A stretch of DNA of 64,000 bases from an uncultured Prevotellaceae bacterium (GTDB lineage Bacteria > Bacteroidota > Bacteroidia > Bacteroidales > Bacteroidaceae). Under the pieces are notes generated by a model that was not told where the DNA came from, searched no databases, and saw only the letters and a list, made by a program, of their open reading frames with translations. Of this stretch, positions 40,445 to 50,996 are shown piece by piece (position 1 is the first letter of the stretch; every line of letters begins with the position of its first letter). A program made the translations under genes and the position numbers. Location: positions 52,210 to 116,209 of the forward strand of contig ONMA01000001.1 in NCBI GenBank assembly GCA_900318815.1, given 5' to 3'.

Positions 40445-40958
40445 CCAAGAGGTATTGCATCAGGAAAGCATCCTGATAGTCTTGCCCGTCGTAGAGCCAG
40501 TCGGTCAGGACGGATGTCTTCCTGAAGCCAGCCTTGCAGAAAAGATCCAGAGAAGGCTGGTTCTTCGCGGCGATGAGTGCGTAGAGCTGGTGCAAGTGAA
40601 GTTGGCGCAAGGCATAGTCGCACAAATGTAGGAGGGCGGCGGAGGCGTAGCCCCGTCGGCGATAAGGACGCTCTATAACCAGTCCCACCTCGGCGCGCTT
40701 GTGCTTGGGGTCGAAGCGGACGATGTCGGCTATGCCCACGGTCTCTCCCTCTTCATTATCAATCATCAGGCGTACCTGACGGTCGGTGTAGATGTCGCCG
40801 CAAGTCTGGGAAATGTATTCGTGCAGCGTGTAGCGTGAATAGGGTACGTTGGTGGCACCAATATCCCAAAGGGTCTTGTCGTTCTCAATACGGTAGAGCA
40901 GGTCAAGGTCCTCGGGCTCCATGGCGCGGAGGCAAACTTGGGGGTGGGCTTGATTCAT
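40416..40958 (-). CDS. GNAT-family N-acetyltransferase
   Basis: 180 aa. RimJ/RimL-like GNAT: VCLRAMEPEDLDLLYRIEND at the start, the acetyl-CoA loop ERPYRRRGYASAALLHLCDY, and NQPSLDLFCKAGFRKT. It may acetylate a protein N-terminus, an amino sugar or a small molecule. It overlaps the glycosyltransferase stop by 4 bp (ATGA) and ends a minus-strand operon; its 3' end overlaps the convergent methyltransferase gene. Confidence 0.88.
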   Translation of the reverse strand: MNQAHPQVCLRAMEPEDLDLLYRIENDKTLWDIGATNVPYSRYTLHEYISQTCGDIYTDRQVRLMIDNEEGETVGIADIVRFDPKHKRAEVGLVIERPYRRRGYASAALLHLCDYALRQLHLHQLYALIAAKNQPSLDLFCKAGFRKTSVLTDWLYDGQDYQDAFLMQYLLVSDAETQSK

Positions 40959-42091
40959 AATATCACTTCAAAGGGGGTGATGAGTACGTGTGTGGCAGGA
41001 TTGTAGGTGCCTATCAGGATGTTTTCCCGGGCGTGCTGGTGGCACTCCTGCAACAGATAGGAATAAGTATAGGTGGAGGTGTCGTAGACCATGCATATCT
41101 GGCCGGTGGCCTTTGCCTCGCTTCGGGTGGCCACAAACTGGGCGGTGAGCGCCTTGCGGCGAGCCAACTCCCGGCATTGGCGGTGCATCTGTTCCGAGCC
41201 TATGAATATATAGGTGAGCGGAATGGTTGACGTATGGATGAAGCCCAGCGACTTCTTGCATTGGTCGTAGCCCATCTGCATCAGGGCGATGAACGCACGC
41301 AGGTAGATGGCGGCCTTGATGGGAAGGGTGACGAAGAACGACAGATGACCGTAGTGCTTGTGGAAGAAGATGAGCATGGCCTGATAGAACACATGGACAT
41401 AGCGGAAGCTGGACTTATGCGTGGACTCGCCCTTATAGTGCAGTATGGGTGCCGGAACGTACCAGTTCTCGTAGCCGGCATCCTTTACGATGCGATAGGA
41501 GAGGTCGATGTCCTCGCCATACATGAAGAAGTCCTCGTCGAGTAATCCCGTCTGACTGAGTACCGAACGGCGCAGCATGAAGAAGGCTCCGCTGATGACT
41601 TCTATCTGCCCCGGCTTGTCCCAAGGCAAGTGGCTCATGTAGTAGCGGTCGGAGCGTCCCAGCATCTTCAGCAGGGAGACGAATGGCGTGGGAAGACTAC
41701 GGCGCGACTCGCGTGCCCGGGTGCCGTCGGCATTGTGCATCATCACGCCGCAGCCTCCGGCACGCGGAGTCTTGTCCATGAAGTCGATGACTTGCTGAAG
41801 GCTATGCTCTGTGACGAAGGTGTCGGGATTGAGCAGGAGAACATATTCACCCGCAGACTGGCGGATGGCCATGTTGTTGGCGCGTGAGAAACCCAGGTTG
41901 TGGTTGCTCTCAATGAAGAAGACCTGCCCGCCGAAGCGTTGTCGAAGGTAGGGCAGGGAGTCGTCGTGCGAGTGGTTGTCTACTACAAATATCTCCGTGT
42001 CGATGGCCTTGGTGGCCCTCAACACGCTGTCGATGCACTGCTCTACGTAGTAGCGCACGTTGTAGTTGACGATGACGACGCTCAGCTTCAT
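40955..42091 (-). CDS. Family 2 glycosyltransferase
   Basis: 378 aa from MKLSVVIVNYNVRYYVEQCI, start fixed by an ATGA overlap with the membrane-protein gene. GT-A motifs: VVDNHSHDDSL, LLLNPDTFV (DxD-like), and DEDFFMYGEDIDLSYR, the rhamnosyl/Wbb-like ED motif. The C-terminal third has a hydrophobic stretch and a distinct domain ending TYNPATHVLITPFEVIL. Probably adds a sugar to a surface glycan at the inner face of the membrane. Sugar and acceptor are unknown. Second-last gene of the bamD-to-GNAT run. Confidence 0.88.
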   Translation of the reverse strand: MKLSVVIVNYNVRYYVEQCIDSVLRATKAIDTEIFVVDNHSHDDSLPYLRQRFGGQVFFIESNHNLGFSRANNMAIRQSAGEYVLLLNPDTFVTEHSLQQVIDFMDKTPRAGGCGVMMHNADGTRARESRRSLPTPFVSLLKMLGRSDRYYMSHLPWDKPGQIEVISGAFFMLRRSVLSQTGLLDEDFFMYGEDIDLSYRIVKDAGYENWYVPAPILHYKGESTHKSSFRYVHVFYQAMLIFFHKHYGHLSFFVTLPIKAAIYLRAFIALMQMGYDQCKKSLGFIHTSTIPLTYIFIGSEQMHRQCRELARRKALTAQFVATRSEAKATGQICMVYDTSTYTYSYLLQECHQHARENILIGTYNPATHVLITPFEVIL

Positions 42092-42528
42092 GGCTCTTTG
42101 TGGTCGGTGAGGAATGCCTCGCTGTTGCAACGCTCCCTGCTGGGATAGACAAATGGCTGGCAGAGCACGAGGATGATGGCCATGTAGCCAAACGAGGTGT
42201 TCATGTAGACATAATATAATATGGTGTTGATGAGGAGCGGTACTCCGAGCATCAACAGCCTGATGCCGCCCCACTTCAGCAGGGCTTTCTCATGATGCTG
42301 GCGCAACTGGGCTTCTACGCGACTTAGCTTGAACAGGCGCAGGGCAGCGGGGATGAGTGCGATGGTGAGTAGCTCCATGATGGCCGTGGCCGCAAACTCG
42401 TGCATGGCATGGGAACCAGCCAATATGCCCTCTTCGGCCATGCCCGTCTCGAAGATGACAGCCAGGAGGAGCGGAATGGCCAGCAGGGCGATGAAGAGTG
42501 TTGTCAGTTTGTTTCTTGTCTTGTTCAT
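42088..42528 (-). CDS. Small integral membrane protein, unknown function
   Basis: 146 aa with four hydrophobic segments (LTTLFIALLAIPLLLAVIF, AATAIMELLTIALIPAALRL, WGGIRLLMLGVPLLINTILY, FGYMAIILVLCQPFVYP). No family motif recognised; it has the look of small Bacteroidota membrane proteins encoded beside glycosyltransferases. It overlaps the glycosyltransferase start by 4 bp and lies 9 bp after recR. Possibly a partner of the glycosyltransferase; inference only. Confidence 0.8.
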   Translation of the reverse strand: MNKTRNKLTTLFIALLAIPLLLAVIFETGMAEEGILAGSHAMHEFAATAIMELLTIALIPAALRLFKLSRVEAQLRQHHEKALLKWGGIRLLMLGVPLLINTILYYVYMNTSFGYMAIILVLCQPFVYPSRERCNSEAFLTDHKEP

Positions 42529-42537
42529 AATGGTTTC

Positions 42538-43152
42538 TTATTTTCCGTCGAAGGGCGTTCTGTTCAGGATGGAGCGTCCCAGGGTCACTTCATCGGTATA
42601 TTCCAGTTCGTTGCCCACCGAGACACCACGTGCAATGATAGACAGTTGCACGTCGTAGTGAGCCAGTTTCCTGAAGATGTAGAAGTTGGTGGTGTCGCCC
42701 TCCATCGTGGGACTCAGGGCGAGGATGACCTCCTTGATGCCGCCTTCGGCCACGCGGGCCACCAGGGACTCTATTTCAAGGTCGGCTGGGCCTATGCCGT
42801 CCATGGGCGAGATGACGCCTCCCAACACATGATAGCGACCGTGGAACTGCTGCGTGTTCTCAATGGCCATGACATCCTGCACGTTCTCCACGACGCATAT
42901 CGTAGTGGCATCGCGCCGTTCGTTGGCACAGATGGGGCACACCTCCTCGTCGCTGATATTGTGGCAGCAGCGGCAGAAACGGACTTCACGCTTCATTGTG
43001 TCGATGGCGTTGGTGAACTGCTTGACGCTGCTTTCTTCCTGACGCAAGAGGTGGAGTACCAGGCGCAGAGCCGTCTTGCGGCCTATGCCGGGCAAGTGGG
43101 AGAACTCTTGTACTGCCTTCTCCAATAGCCGTGAGGGGTATTGCTGCGTCAT
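42538..43152 (-). CDS. recR: Recombination protein RecR
   Basis: 204 aa. Helix-hairpin-helix ([20 protein letters not shown]), C4 zinc finger ([16 protein letters not shown]), Toprim ([30 protein letters not shown]) and a C-terminal Walker-B-like region (LGRSILNR). With RecF and RecO it loads RecA at gaps. Full length. It lies in the operon between the ABC-F gene and a small membrane protein. Confidence 0.96.
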   Translation of the reverse strand: MTQQYPSRLLEKAVQEFSHLPGIGRKTALRLVLHLLRQEESSVKQFTNAIDTMKREVRFCRCCHNISDEEVCPICANERRDATTICVVENVQDVMAIENTQQFHGRYHVLGGVISPMDGIGPADLEIESLVARVAEGGIKEVILALSPTMEGDTTNFYIFRKLAHYDVQLSIIARGVSVGNELEYTDEVTLGRSILNRTPFDGK

Positions 43153-43172
43153 GACGGTAGGGGTGGATGCCT

Positions 43173-44960
43173 TTAGTGACTAATCTCCGAGAGTTCCAGC
43201 CAGCGCATCGACTTCTCGTCGAGTTCGTCTTTCAGTACTGGCAGGCGTTTGCTCTTCTCTGTCAGCTCATCAATGGAGAGCGTGCCCGAGCAGAGTGCCT
43301 CTTCTATTGCTTTCTGTTCAGCTTCCAAGGCGGCAATCTCTTTCTCTAAGCGTTCGAACTCGGTTCGCTCCTTGAACGTCATGCGGCGTTCCTGGTTGCT
43401 GCGAGGGTCGCGCTTGGGGCGGGGAGCCGTCTTGGGCGCGTCTTTCGGGGTGGCTGGCTGCAAGGTTTGCCATTCACGGTACTGGGTATAGTTGCCTGGA
43501 AAGTCCTTTATTTCGCCATCGCCCTTGAACACCAGCAGATGGTCGACCACCTTATCCATGAAATAGCGGTCGTGGCTCACCACGATGACGCAGCCGGGGA
43601 AGTCCTGCAGGTACTCCTCGAGAATCTGCAAGGTAACGATGTCGAGGTCGTTGGTAGGCTCGTCGAGTACGAGGAAATTGGGATTGCGCATGAGAACCGT
43701 ACACAGGTAGAGCTTGCGACGCTCGCCGCCCGACAGCTTATACACGTAGTTGTGTTGCTGTTCAGGACTAAAGAGGAAGTGCTGCAGGAACTGACTGGCT
43801 GAAAGATGCCTGCCCGACCCCAGGTCGATGTACTCGGCAATGTTGCGCACCACGTCGATGACCTTCATCTGCTCGTCGAACTGAAGACCTTCCTGCGAGA
43901 AATAACCGAAGCGGACGGTCTCGCCCACGATGATGCGCCCCTTGTCGGGCTCCATCTGGCCTAAGAGCATCTTCAGGAAGGTGGACTTCCCCGTGCCGTT
44001 ATTACCCACGATGCCCATCTTCTCGAACCGCGAGAAGTTGTAGTAGAAGTCCTTCATAATGACCACCTCGCCTTCACTTCCGAACGACTTGGAGATATAC
44101 TGGCATTCGAAAATCTTCGAGCCGATGTAGACGTTGGAAGCCTTCAGGCGCACTTGCCTCTCCTCTATGCGGGCCTTGGCCGTGCGCTCCAGCTCGTAGA
44201 AGGCATCCTCGCGATACTTGGCCTTGTGCCCTCGTGCCTGTGGCTGGCGGCGCATCCAGTCGAGTTCCGTGCGGTAGAGGTTATTGGCCCGTGCAATCTC
44301 GGCCCTGCGGTTGTCAATACGTTCCTGCCGTTTCTCCAAGTAGTAGGAATAGTTGCCGCGATAGGTGTAGATGGTCTTGTCGTCGATTTCGAGGATGACC
44401 GAGCATACGCGGTCGAGGAAATAGCGGTCGTGGGTAACCATGAGCAGCGTCTTGTTGCCTCGGTTGAGAAAGCCTTCCAGCCATTCTATCATTTCCAGGT
44501 CGAGGTGGTTGGTAGGCTCGTCGAGTATCAGCAAGTCTGGCTCCAGAATAAGCACGTTGGCCAGGGCCACGCGCTTCTGCTGGCCGCCTGATAGCTGCCC
44601 CATGGGTTGGTTCAGGTCTCTGATCTTTAGCTTGGTCAGAATCTGCTTGGCCTTGAGCACCTTCTCCGGGTCGCCTTCATGGTTGAAGCAGGCATCGAGT
44701 ACCGATTCTTGCGGGTCGAAGGCCGGCGACTGTTCGAGCATGCCCACCCGGAGGTCGCGTCGATAGATGATGTCGCCCGAGTCATAGCCGTCTTTTCCCG
44801 TAAGCAACGACAGGAGGGTAGACTTGCCTATGCCGTTCTTGGCGATGAGGCCCACCTTCTGCCCCTCGGCAATGGAGAAGCTGATGTCCTCGAAAAGCAC
44901 CAGCGAACCGAACGATTTGGTCAGGTTCTGTACGTCTAAGTATGGAGTTTCCTTTGCCAC
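43173..44960 (-). CDS. ABC-F family ATPase (Uup/EttA-like)
   Basis: 595 aa with two ABC domains and no membrane part. First: [43 protein letters not shown]. Second: [44 protein letters not shown]. The linker has the charged P-site-tRNA interaction-like helix region ([19 protein letters not shown]), and a C-terminal coiled coil ([20 protein letters not shown]) resembles that of Uup. ABC-F proteins act on ribosomes or, for Uup, also bind DNA. It starts 5 bp after engB and precedes recR by 20 bp. Confidence 0.92.
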   Translation of the reverse strand: MAKETPYLDVQNLTKSFGSLVLFEDISFSIAEGQKVGLIAKNGIGKSTLLSLLTGKDGYDSGDIIYRRDLRVGMLEQSPAFDPQESVLDACFNHEGDPEKVLKAKQILTKLKIRDLNQPMGQLSGGQQKRVALANVLILEPDLLILDEPTNHLDLEMIEWLEGFLNRGNKTLLMVTHDRYFLDRVCSVILEIDDKTIYTYRGNYSYYLEKRQERIDNRRAEIARANNLYRTELDWMRRQPQARGHKAKYREDAFYELERTAKARIEERQVRLKASNVYIGSKIFECQYISKSFGSEGEVVIMKDFYYNFSRFEKMGIVGNNGTGKSTFLKMLLGQMEPDKGRIIVGETVRFGYFSQEGLQFDEQMKVIDVVRNIAEYIDLGSGRHLSASQFLQHFLFSPEQQHNYVYKLSGGERRKLYLCTVLMRNPNFLVLDEPTNDLDIVTLQILEEYLQDFPGCVIVVSHDRYFMDKVVDHLLVFKGDGEIKDFPGNYTQYREWQTLQPATPKDAPKTAPRPKRDPRSNQERRMTFKERTEFERLEKEIAALEAEQKAIEEALCSGTLSIDELTEKSKRLPVLKDELDEKSMRWLELSEISH

Positions 44961-44965
44961 AGTAC

Positions 44966-45580
44966 TTAATGAGAGGGGTTGACAGAGACCGTCTTGTTGA
45001 TTTGCTCCACGTAGTCCAGCACGTCGTCCTTGCCCGTTCCTTTCTCAGCCGATGTGATGAAATAGGGGGGCAGCTCTTCCCATGTCTCCATGAGTTTCTT
45101 GGCGTAGTTGTCTACGTTCTGCTTGGCTTTCATGTTCGAGAGCTTATCGGCCTTGGTGAAGATGAGGGAGAAGGGAATGCCCGATGTGCCCAACCAGTCG
45201 ATAAACTCAAGGTCGATGGCCTGTGGCTCTAATCTGATGTCGATGAGCACAAAGACATTGACCAGCTGGTCGCGGCCAAGAATATAGCCGCGAATCATCT
45301 GGTCAAGTTTCTGTGTCTCTTTCTTTGAACGCTTGGCAAAGCCATAGCCGGGCAGGTCTACCAGATACCACTCGCGGTTGATGAGGAAGTGGTTGATGAG
45401 GAGCGTCTTTCCTGGTGTGGCAGAGGTCTTGGCCAGGTTCTTCTTCTGCGTGAGCATGTTGATGAGGCTCGACTTACCCACGTTGCTGCGACCAATAAAG
45501 GCATACTCGGGCTTCGTGTCTTTAGGGCACATGGAGACCATGGGCGACGAGAGAGTGAACTCGGCAGTCTTTATAAGCAT
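44966..45580 (-). CDS. engB: Ribosome biogenesis GTPase EngB (YihA/YsxC)
   Basis: 204 aa. G1 [13 protein letters not shown]2/G3 region [11 protein letters not shown] and [11 protein letters not shown]4 TKADK, G5 [11 protein letters not shown]. EngB is an essential GTPase in 50S subunit assembly. Complete, with no unusual residues. It lies 21 bp after the DUF4293 gene and 5 bp before the ABC-F gene; that both act on ribosomes suggests why they share an operon. Confidence 0.96.
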   Translation of the reverse strand: MLIKTAEFTLSSPMVSMCPKDTKPEYAFIGRSNVGKSSLINMLTQKKNLAKTSATPGKTLLINHFLINREWYLVDLPGYGFAKRSKKETQKLDQMIRGYILGRDQLVNVFVLIDIRLEPQAIDLEFIDWLGTSGIPFSLIFTKADKLSNMKAKQNVDNYAKKLMETWEELPPYFITSAEKGTGKDDVLDYVEQINKTVSVNPSH

Positions 45581-45601
45581 GGTTTCTTTTGGGGTTTCGT
45601 T

Positions 45602-46042
45602 TTAGCGTATTCGGTCAAGTGAGCGCACGAGCTTCTCGTCGGCAAGAATGCCCTTGCGTGCCAGGAAGCAGGCAATGATAGACGTGGCAGGCAGCACGGC
45701 AGGCCACTCCGGCTCTATAGAGCCGCCTGTGGTCTGCGGCAATACGGCCAGCATGACATACCAGAGGATGAGTAGCAGCATGTCAATCAGGCAGAACTGT
45801 GCCTGTAGCTTGCGCTTGGTGTAGAGGAAGATGGTGGTCAGAGAGACCAGTGACGAGAGCATGAGCAGGGCAAACAGATACCACGGCGTGAACTCGTGCT
45901 GTCCGTCTTCGTTTACTATCCAGAGGTTGAACACCTTTACGCTCGACATGTCGCCGACAATCGTTCCCACCTGTAAACAAAGGCAGGCGACCGTCATGAT
46001 GAAGGCCGCCAGCAGGAAGAGGGTTTGCTTACGCTGAATCAT
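45602..46042 (-). CDS. DUF4293 membrane protein
   Basis: 146 aa from MIQRKQTLFLLAAFIMTVAC; the longer ORF runs into rpoZ in another frame and is rejected. Four hydrophobic segments and the start pattern MIQRKQTLFLL are typical of DUF4293, a Bacteroidota-specific inner-membrane family found next to rpoZ. Function unknown. 22 bp after rpoZ, 21 bp before engB. Confidence 0.88.
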   Translation of the reverse strand: MIQRKQTLFLLAAFIMTVACLCLQVGTIVGDMSSVKVFNLWIVNEDGQHEFTPWYLFALLMLSSLVSLTTIFLYTKRKLQAQFCLIDMLLLILWYVMLAVLPQTTGGSIEPEWPAVLPATSIIACFLARKGILADEKLVRSLDRIR

Positions 46043-46064
46043 CTTTGCTTGATTGTAAAAGACA

Positions 46065-46403
46065 TTAAAGCTCGGCAGGCTGCTGCTCGCGCTGCGGGTC
46101 GCGCCAGTAGATCTTCCCTTCCACAAACTCCTGCGTTGCCAAGAGGGTGGGCTTGGGCAGTTTCTCGTAGTAGCGTGAAATCTCTATCTGCTCGCGGTTC
46201 TCGAACACCTCTTCTAATGAATCGTTGTACGAGGCAAACTCTGCCAGCTTCTTCGACAGGTCTTCCTTAATCTGCACAGAGATTTGGTTGGCACGCTTTG
46301 CGATGATGGCCACGCTCTCATACAGGTTGCCGGTATCTTCGCAGAGATCCATAATGTTGCGCGTCACGGTATTCACCGGAGCCTTTGACTTTTTGTAATC
46401 CAT
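46065..46403 (-). CDS. rpoZ: RNA polymerase omega subunit, Bacteroidota type
   Basis: 112 aa. Diverged omega: SKAPVNTVTRNIMDLCEDTG, then NLYESVAIIAKRANQISVQI with the RANQI helix that grips the beta' C-terminus, and a Bacteroidota-specific tail with YYEKLPKPTLLATQEFVEGK and IYWRDP. It stabilises RNA polymerase. Its place between bamD and DUF4293 is the conserved Bacteroidota order. Complete. Confidence 0.92.
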   Translation of the reverse strand: MDYKKSKAPVNTVTRNIMDLCEDTGNLYESVAIIAKRANQISVQIKEDLSKKLAEFASYNDSLEEVFENREQIEISRYYEKLPKPTLLATQEFVEGKIYWRDPQREQQPAEL

Positions 46404-46460
46404 TTCTTTTATTGATTTTATTCTTGATTATTTTCAAATATTTCTATTCTCTCGATAGCT

Positions 46461-46498
46461 TTCTATTCTCTCTCCACTCTCCTCTCTCCACTCTCCAC
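46461..46498. repeat. Heptamer repeat CTCTCCN between rpoZ and bamD
   Basis: About four units of CTCTCCA/CTCTCCT after a TTTCTATTCTCT stretch, directly 3' of bamD. A second heptamer type besides TTCACTY. Confidence 0.65.
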
Positions 46499-46502
46499 TA
46501 AA

Positions 46503-47330
46503 TCAATCGCCGATGACCTTCTTGCACTTGGCAATGTATTTCTCGGCCAGAGCCGTGTTCTTCGAGTCGGGATATTCGTTCAGGAAGCCGTAGCACTCAT
46601 CCTCGGCATCACGATAGCGTTCCAGACGCTTGTCCTCCGAGGAGTTCTCGGCCAGCTGGAACTTGCTCTTCATGATGAGCAGCGTGAAGTCTTCGCGCCA
46701 ATTGGAGAAGGGGTAGGTCTTCAGGGCATTCTGTGCCGTGACGATGCATGAGATGTAGTTGCTCTCATTGTTCGAGTTGATATTGCCGAAATAGCCTCCG
46801 AGGTTGTAGTAGAGCTGGGCCGACAGCAGTTCCTTGTGTACCAGCTTGTCCTGCAGCACGAAGAGCTTCTTCTGTGCCTGGGGACGCAGCTCAGATTCGG
46901 GGAAGAGGTCAAGGAAGGTCTGATAGGCGCTGATGGCGCCGATGGTGGGCGACTGGTCGAGGCGCGGCTCGGGGGCACTCTCGAAGAGCGACTGCCCCAC
47001 ATAGAATGCGGCCTGTTCGGCGTAGATGCCCGAAGGGTAGCTTGTGCCATACTTCTTAAACGTCATGGCAGCCGACTCGTAGTCGCGGCTCATATACTCC
47101 GACATGGCCAGCATGTAGAGTGCTTCCTGACCGTCGGCAGAGCCTTTCTTCATCGAAATCATGTCCTGTAGCAGAGAGGCGGCACGCGAATACTTTCCTT
47201 CGGCATATATCTGCTTGGCATATTCATAGCGATAATCGTAGTCGCTGGTCTTGAATACCTTGTTAAACTCGCCCGCACAGCTGGTGAGCAGTGCCGCAAC
47301 GGCTCCAATAATAAGGAAGTTTTTTTTCAT
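46503..47330 (-). CDS. bamD: Outer-membrane assembly lipoprotein BamD
   Basis: 275 aa. Lipoprotein signal MKKNFLIIGAVAALLTSCAG with lipobox cysteine, then BamD/YfiO TPR units (YEYAKQIYAEGKYSRAASLL, YMLAMSEYMSRDYESAAMTF, GAISAYQTFLDLFPESELRP). BamD is the essential accessory lipoprotein of the BAM complex on the periplasmic face of the outer membrane. First gene of the long minus-strand run that goes on to rpoZ and engB. A good promoter lies 29-60 bp upstream. Confidence 0.93.
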   Translation of the reverse strand: MKKNFLIIGAVAALLTSCAGEFNKVFKTSDYDYRYEYAKQIYAEGKYSRAASLLQDMISMKKGSADGQEALYMLAMSEYMSRDYESAAMTFKKYGTSYPSGIYAEQAAFYVGQSLFESAPEPRLDQSPTIGAISAYQTFLDLFPESELRPQAQKKLFVLQDKLVHKELLSAQLYYNLGGYFGNINSNNESNYISCIVTAQNALKTYPFSNWREDFTLLIMKSKFQLAENSSEDKRLERYRDAEDECYGFLNEYPDSKNTALAEKYIAKCKKVIGD

Positions 47331-47358
47331 TAATATCGTTGTCTTACGTAATCAGCGT

Positions 47359-47391
47359 GCAAAATTACTGATTTCCGAGCGAAAAACAAAG
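47359..47391 (-). promoter_or_regulatory. Promoter of bamD operon
   Basis: Minus strand: TTG (47389-47391), 21 bp, TAATTTTGC (47359-47367). Confidence 0.75.
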
Positions 47392-47418
47392 CGTTTTACA
47401 TATTTTTTAACCGCGCCT

Positions 47419-47451
47419 TGTGTTCTTTTCACAGATTATTCGTAATTTTGC
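47419..47451 (+). promoter_or_regulatory. Promoter of uvrB
   Basis: TTG (47419-47421), 21 bp, TAATTTTGC (47443-47451). Back to back with the bamD promoter. Confidence 0.75.
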
Positions 47452-47481
47452 ATTTCCTAAACATTCATATCATTACATATT

Positions 47482-49509
47482 TTGGAATTTAAGCTAACAT
47501 CGAAGTTTCAGCCTACTGGCGACCAGCCGGAGGCCATACGCCAGCTGACCGAGGGCGTAAGGCGGGGCGACCGTGCGCAGGTGCTGCTGGGCGTAACGGG
47601 GTCCGGAAAGACCTTTACCATGGCCAATGTCATTGCCAACATTGGCCGACCGACGCTCATCCTGAGTCATAACAAGACGCTGGCTGCCCAGCTCTACGAC
47701 GAGATGAAGGGGTTCTTCCCGCAGAACGCCGTGGAGTATTATGTCAGCTATTATGACTACTACCAGCCCGAGGCTTATCTGCCCCACACCGACACCTACA
47801 TTGAGAAAGACTTAGACATTAACGAGGAGATTGACCGAATGCGCCTATCTGCCGTATCGAGCTTGCTTTCAGGCAGAAAGGATGTGGTCGTTGTATCTTC
47901 TGTTTCATGTATCTACGGCATGGGGTCGCCTGTGGCCTTGGAGCAAAATATCATTGAACTGCGCCAGGGACAGGCCATCGACCGCAACGTGTTGTTAAGA
48001 AAACTGGTGGGTGCGCTCTACACCCGCAACGACCTTGCACTGGAGCGGGGCAACTTCAGGGTGAAGGGCGACACCGTCGACGTGTACATGGCCTACAACG
48101 ACGTGGTGCTGAGGATTACCTTCTGGGACGATGAAATCGATTCCATCGAGGAACTCGACCCCGTGACGCTACAGCGCATGGGGCGTTTTGCCGAGTACAA
48201 GCTCTATCCAGCCAACCTCTTCACCACCACGCAGGAACAGACCAACAAGGCCATACACGACATTCAGGACGACCTGATGAAGCAGGTGGCCTACTTCGAG
48301 GAGTTGGGCGACGAGATAAAAGCCCAGCGCATCAAGGAGCGCGTGGAGTACGACATGGAGATGATCAAGGAGCTGGGCCACTGCTCGGGCATTGAGAACT
48401 ACTCGCGCTACTTCGACGGTCGGCGGGCGGGCGAGCGTCCCTATTGCCTGCTCGACTTCTTTCCCGACGACTTCCTGCTTATCGTCGACGAGAGCCACGT
48501 GTCGGTGCCCCAGATAAGTGCCATGTACGGGGGCGACCGTGCCCGAAAGACCAATCTCGTGGAGTATGGTTTCCGCTTGCCTGCTGCCTTCGACAACCGT
48601 CCGCTCACGTTCGATGAGTTTCAGACCTTGGTGAAGCAGGTCATCTACGTTTCGGCCACGCCAGCCGACTTTGAACTGGCTGAGGCTGAGGGAGTGGTGG
48701 TGGAGCAGGTCATCCGTCCCACGGGCTTGCTCGACCCGGAGATTGAGGTGCGCCCGTCGGAGAATCAGATTGACGACCTGCTGGAAGAGATTCGCCTGCG
48801 CATTGACCGCAAGGAGCGCGTGCTGATAACGACGCTCACCAAGCGCATGGCCGAGGAACTGAGCGAGTATCTGCTGAACCACGGGGTGCAGACGGCCTAC
48901 ATCCATTCCGACGTGGCTACGCTCGACCGCGTGAAAATCCTGGAGAACCTGCGGCAGGGGCAATACGACGTGCTGGTGGGAGTGAACCTCCTGCGCGAGG
49001 GACTCGACCTGCCCGAGGTCTCGTTAGTGGCCATCCTCGATGCCGACAAAGAGGGCTTCCTGCGCTCTCACCGCTCGCTCACCCAGACGGCGGGGCGTGC
49101 TGCCCGCAACGTACACGGACGTGTCATCATGTATGCCGACACCATCACGCAGTCCATGCAGCTCACCATCGACGAGACCAACCGCCGCCGCATGAAGCAG
49201 CTGCACTACAACGAGCAGCACGGAATTACTCCAACGCAAATCGTGAAAGCTCTAAAGCAGAGCGCATTAAGCCACGACGAGCGACCCGACATCAAGGAAC
49301 TGAAACTCTCCTCTGCGGGTGCGCCGTCGGCTCTCGTTGGCAATTTGGCTGCCGACCCGATTGTGGAACACATGACGCGACCGCAGATAGAGAAGCTCAT
49401 TGCCGAGACCACGCGCCGCATGAAGGAAGCCGCCAAGCAGATGGACTTCCTGCAGGCCGCTCAATATCGCGACGAAATCATCCGTCTACAAAAAGAAATA
49501 GAATTGTAG
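47482..49509 (+). CDS. uvrB: Excinuclease ABC subunit B, TTG start
   Basis: 675 aa. Walker [15 protein letters not shown], the damage-binding beta-hairpin [20 protein letters not shown] (about 92-111), helicase motifs ([36 protein letters not shown]) and a C-terminal UVR domain ([20 protein letters not shown]). The family N-terminus ([18 protein letters not shown]) aligns with the first codon being TTG at 47482; no ATG is available upstream in frame before the promoter. UvrB verifies DNA damage with UvrA and UvrC. A 113-bp inverted-repeat element follows it. Confidence 0.96.
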   Translation: MEFKLTSKFQPTGDQPEAIRQLTEGVRRGDRAQVLLGVTGSGKTFTMANVIANIGRPTLILSHNKTLAAQLYDEMKGFFPQNAVEYYVSYYDYYQPEAYLPHTDTYIEKDLDINEEIDRMRLSAVSSLLSGRKDVVVVSSVSCIYGMGSPVALEQNIIELRQGQAIDRNVLLRKLVGALYTRNDLALERGNFRVKGDTVDVYMAYNDVVLRITFWDDEIDSIEELDPVTLQRMGRFAEYKLYPANLFTTTQEQTNKAIHDIQDDLMKQVAYFEELGDEIKAQRIKERVEYDMEMIKELGHCSGIENYSRYFDGRRAGERPYCLLDFFPDDFLLIVDESHVSVPQISAMYGGDRARKTNLVEYGFRLPAAFDNRPLTFDEFQTLVKQVIYVSATPADFELAEAEGVVVEQVIRPTGLLDPEIEVRPSENQIDDLLEEIRLRIDRKERVLITTLTKRMAEELSEYLLNHGVQTAYIHSDVATLDRVKILENLRQGQYDVLVGVNLLREGLDLPEVSLVAILDADKEGFLRSHRSLTQTAGRAARNVHGRVIMYADTITQSMQLTIDETNRRRMKQLHYNEQHGITPTQIVKALKQSALSHDERPDIKELKLSSAGAPSALVGNLAADPIVEHMTRPQIEKLIAETTRRMKEAAKQMDFLQAAQYRDEIIRLQKEIEL

Positions 49510-49530
49510 GTGCATCCTGTTGCTGCTTTT

Positions 49531-49643
49531 CCGCTACGCGGCTGATAAAAAACAACATAAAACCAACTAAAACAGAATAAAACCATTCTTGTTTTTTCTT
49601 GTTTTTTCCTGTTTTGTTTTGTTTTTTATCAGCCGCGAAGCGG
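49531..49643. repeat. 113-bp inverted-repeat element, copy 1 (after uvrB)
   Basis: Terminal arms start CCGCTACGCGGCTGATAAAA and end with its complement, 24 of 25 positions paired. The interior is made of AAAACAAAATAAAACC-like and GTTTTTTCTTGTTTT-like runs, giving a long A/T-rich foldback. A diverged copy sits between pyrB and pyrI. Confidence 0.8.
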
Positions 49644-49649
49644 ACTCTG

Positions 49650-50984
49650 TCACCCTCGCCTGATATTCGGCTTTTGCAGGCCATAGCCTTTTCGGCGGTC
49701 AACGTAGAGCATGCCGAAGGCCACCACTGCCGCAGCGAGTGCCGTACCTGCGAAGATGAGCATCGACGTGGTGTAGGTGGGGTCGCTCTCATTGGCTTTT
49801 CCCACAATCATGGGGATGATGCTACGCCCGAAGTTTTGGATGAAGAAAATCATCGAGTAAGCTGTGCCTAAGCATTTTAACGGAATAATTTTCGGTACGC
49901 AGGGCCACAGGGCAGCTGGTGCCAGCGAGTAGCCTATGCTGAGCACCACCATGAGGGCCACGGCGAATGTGCTGGAGTGGATGGGCAGCGAGAAGCCCGC
50001 ATGCACGCAGGTGAGCATCAGCGTGCCCGTGATGATGAGCGTCACGCCCTTGCCGTAGCGGTCGTACAGACTGCCGAAGAGGGGGGTGAGCAGGATGGTG
50101 CCGAAGGGGGCAATGGAAGTGAAGAAGCCTGCCACGCTGGTGTCAACGCCGTACTTGATGACCATGAGCTTCGTGGCGAACTTCAGGAACGGGCTTACTG
50201 CCGAATAGAACAGGACGCAGAACAGCGTGATGAGCCAGAAGCCGGGCGAGCGCAGCGTGGTGCCAATGTCGCTCCAGCGGAACTGCTCTTCATCGTCGGC
50301 AGTCTTCGCCGTTGGGGTTTCCGACTTGTCGAGCTTTCGGTCCATGACGCAGAACACGAGGAACGACAGCAGACCGATGATGAGCAGCGAGAGGCTGACC
50401 AGCAGCGGCATGGAGAGGGAGAAATGGCGTGCGATGGGTGCCGAGACGCTCAGTGCGGCGGCGGTGCCAAGGCGTGCCATAGCCAGTTGCAAGCCCATAG
50501 CCAAAGCCAGTTCGTGACCCGTGAACCACCGCACCATAGCTTTCGACACGGTGATGCCCGTCATTTCGTAGCCCACGCCGAAGATGGCAAAGCCGAGCGA
50601 CATCATGGCTGCCGAGCCGGGCAGCCCTAACACGTGGCCTTCGGTGAGGGTCATGCCGTAGAGCTTCACCACCACGCCAGCCACCATGAGCGAGCAGGCC
50701 AGCACGCCCGTGAAGCGGATGCCCATCTTGTCGAGGATGATGCCGCTGAAGAAGAGCATGAGCAGGTAGACGTTGATGAGACCGCCCGCACCCGAGAAGA
50801 AACCGTAGTCGGCTGATGACCATCCCAGCCCGCCTTCGGAGCGGGGGGCTTCGAGGAGCGTCTCTAAGGGCGACATCACGTCATTAACAAAATAGCCCAT
50901 CATCATGGCCGTAGCCACGATGATGAGCACCGTCCACCGAGCGAGGGGTGAATCGCTCAGCTTCCTATAGATGGCATTTGCCAT
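49650..50984 (-). CDS. MFS transporter, oxalate/formate antiporter (OFA) family
   Basis: 444 aa, 12 membrane segments. Features include the conserved N-terminal segment WTVLIIVATAMMMGYFVNDV, the loop GGLINVYLLMLFFSGIILDK, KMGIRF, and LYDRYGKGVTL in the second-half signature loop. OFA-family members exchange small organic acids. The substrate cannot be predicted. It lies 12 bp after the exported-protein gene. The last residues (KPNIRRG) run close to the inverted-repeat element. Confidence 0.85.
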   Translation of the reverse strand: MANAIYRKLSDSPLARWTVLIIVATAMMMGYFVNDVMSPLETLLEAPRSEGGLGWSSADYGFFSGAGGLINVYLLMLFFSGIILDKMGIRFTGVLACSLMVAGVVVKLYGMTLTEGHVLGLPGSAAMMSLGFAIFGVGYEMTGITVSKAMVRWFTGHELALAMGLQLAMARLGTAAALSVSAPIARHFSLSMPLLVSLSLLIIGLLSFLVFCVMDRKLDKSETPTAKTADDEEQFRWSDIGTTLRSPGFWLITLFCVLFYSAVSPFLKFATKLMVIKYGVDTSVAGFFTSIAPFGTILLTPLFGSLYDRYGKGVTLIITGTLMLTCVHAGFSLPIHSSTFAVALMVVLSIGYSLAPAALWPCVPKIIPLKCLGTAYSMIFFIQNFGRSIIPMIVGKANESDPTYTTSMLIFAGTALAAAVVAFGMLYVDRRKGYGLQKPNIRRG

Positions 50985-50996
50985 GTTTTTCTGCGC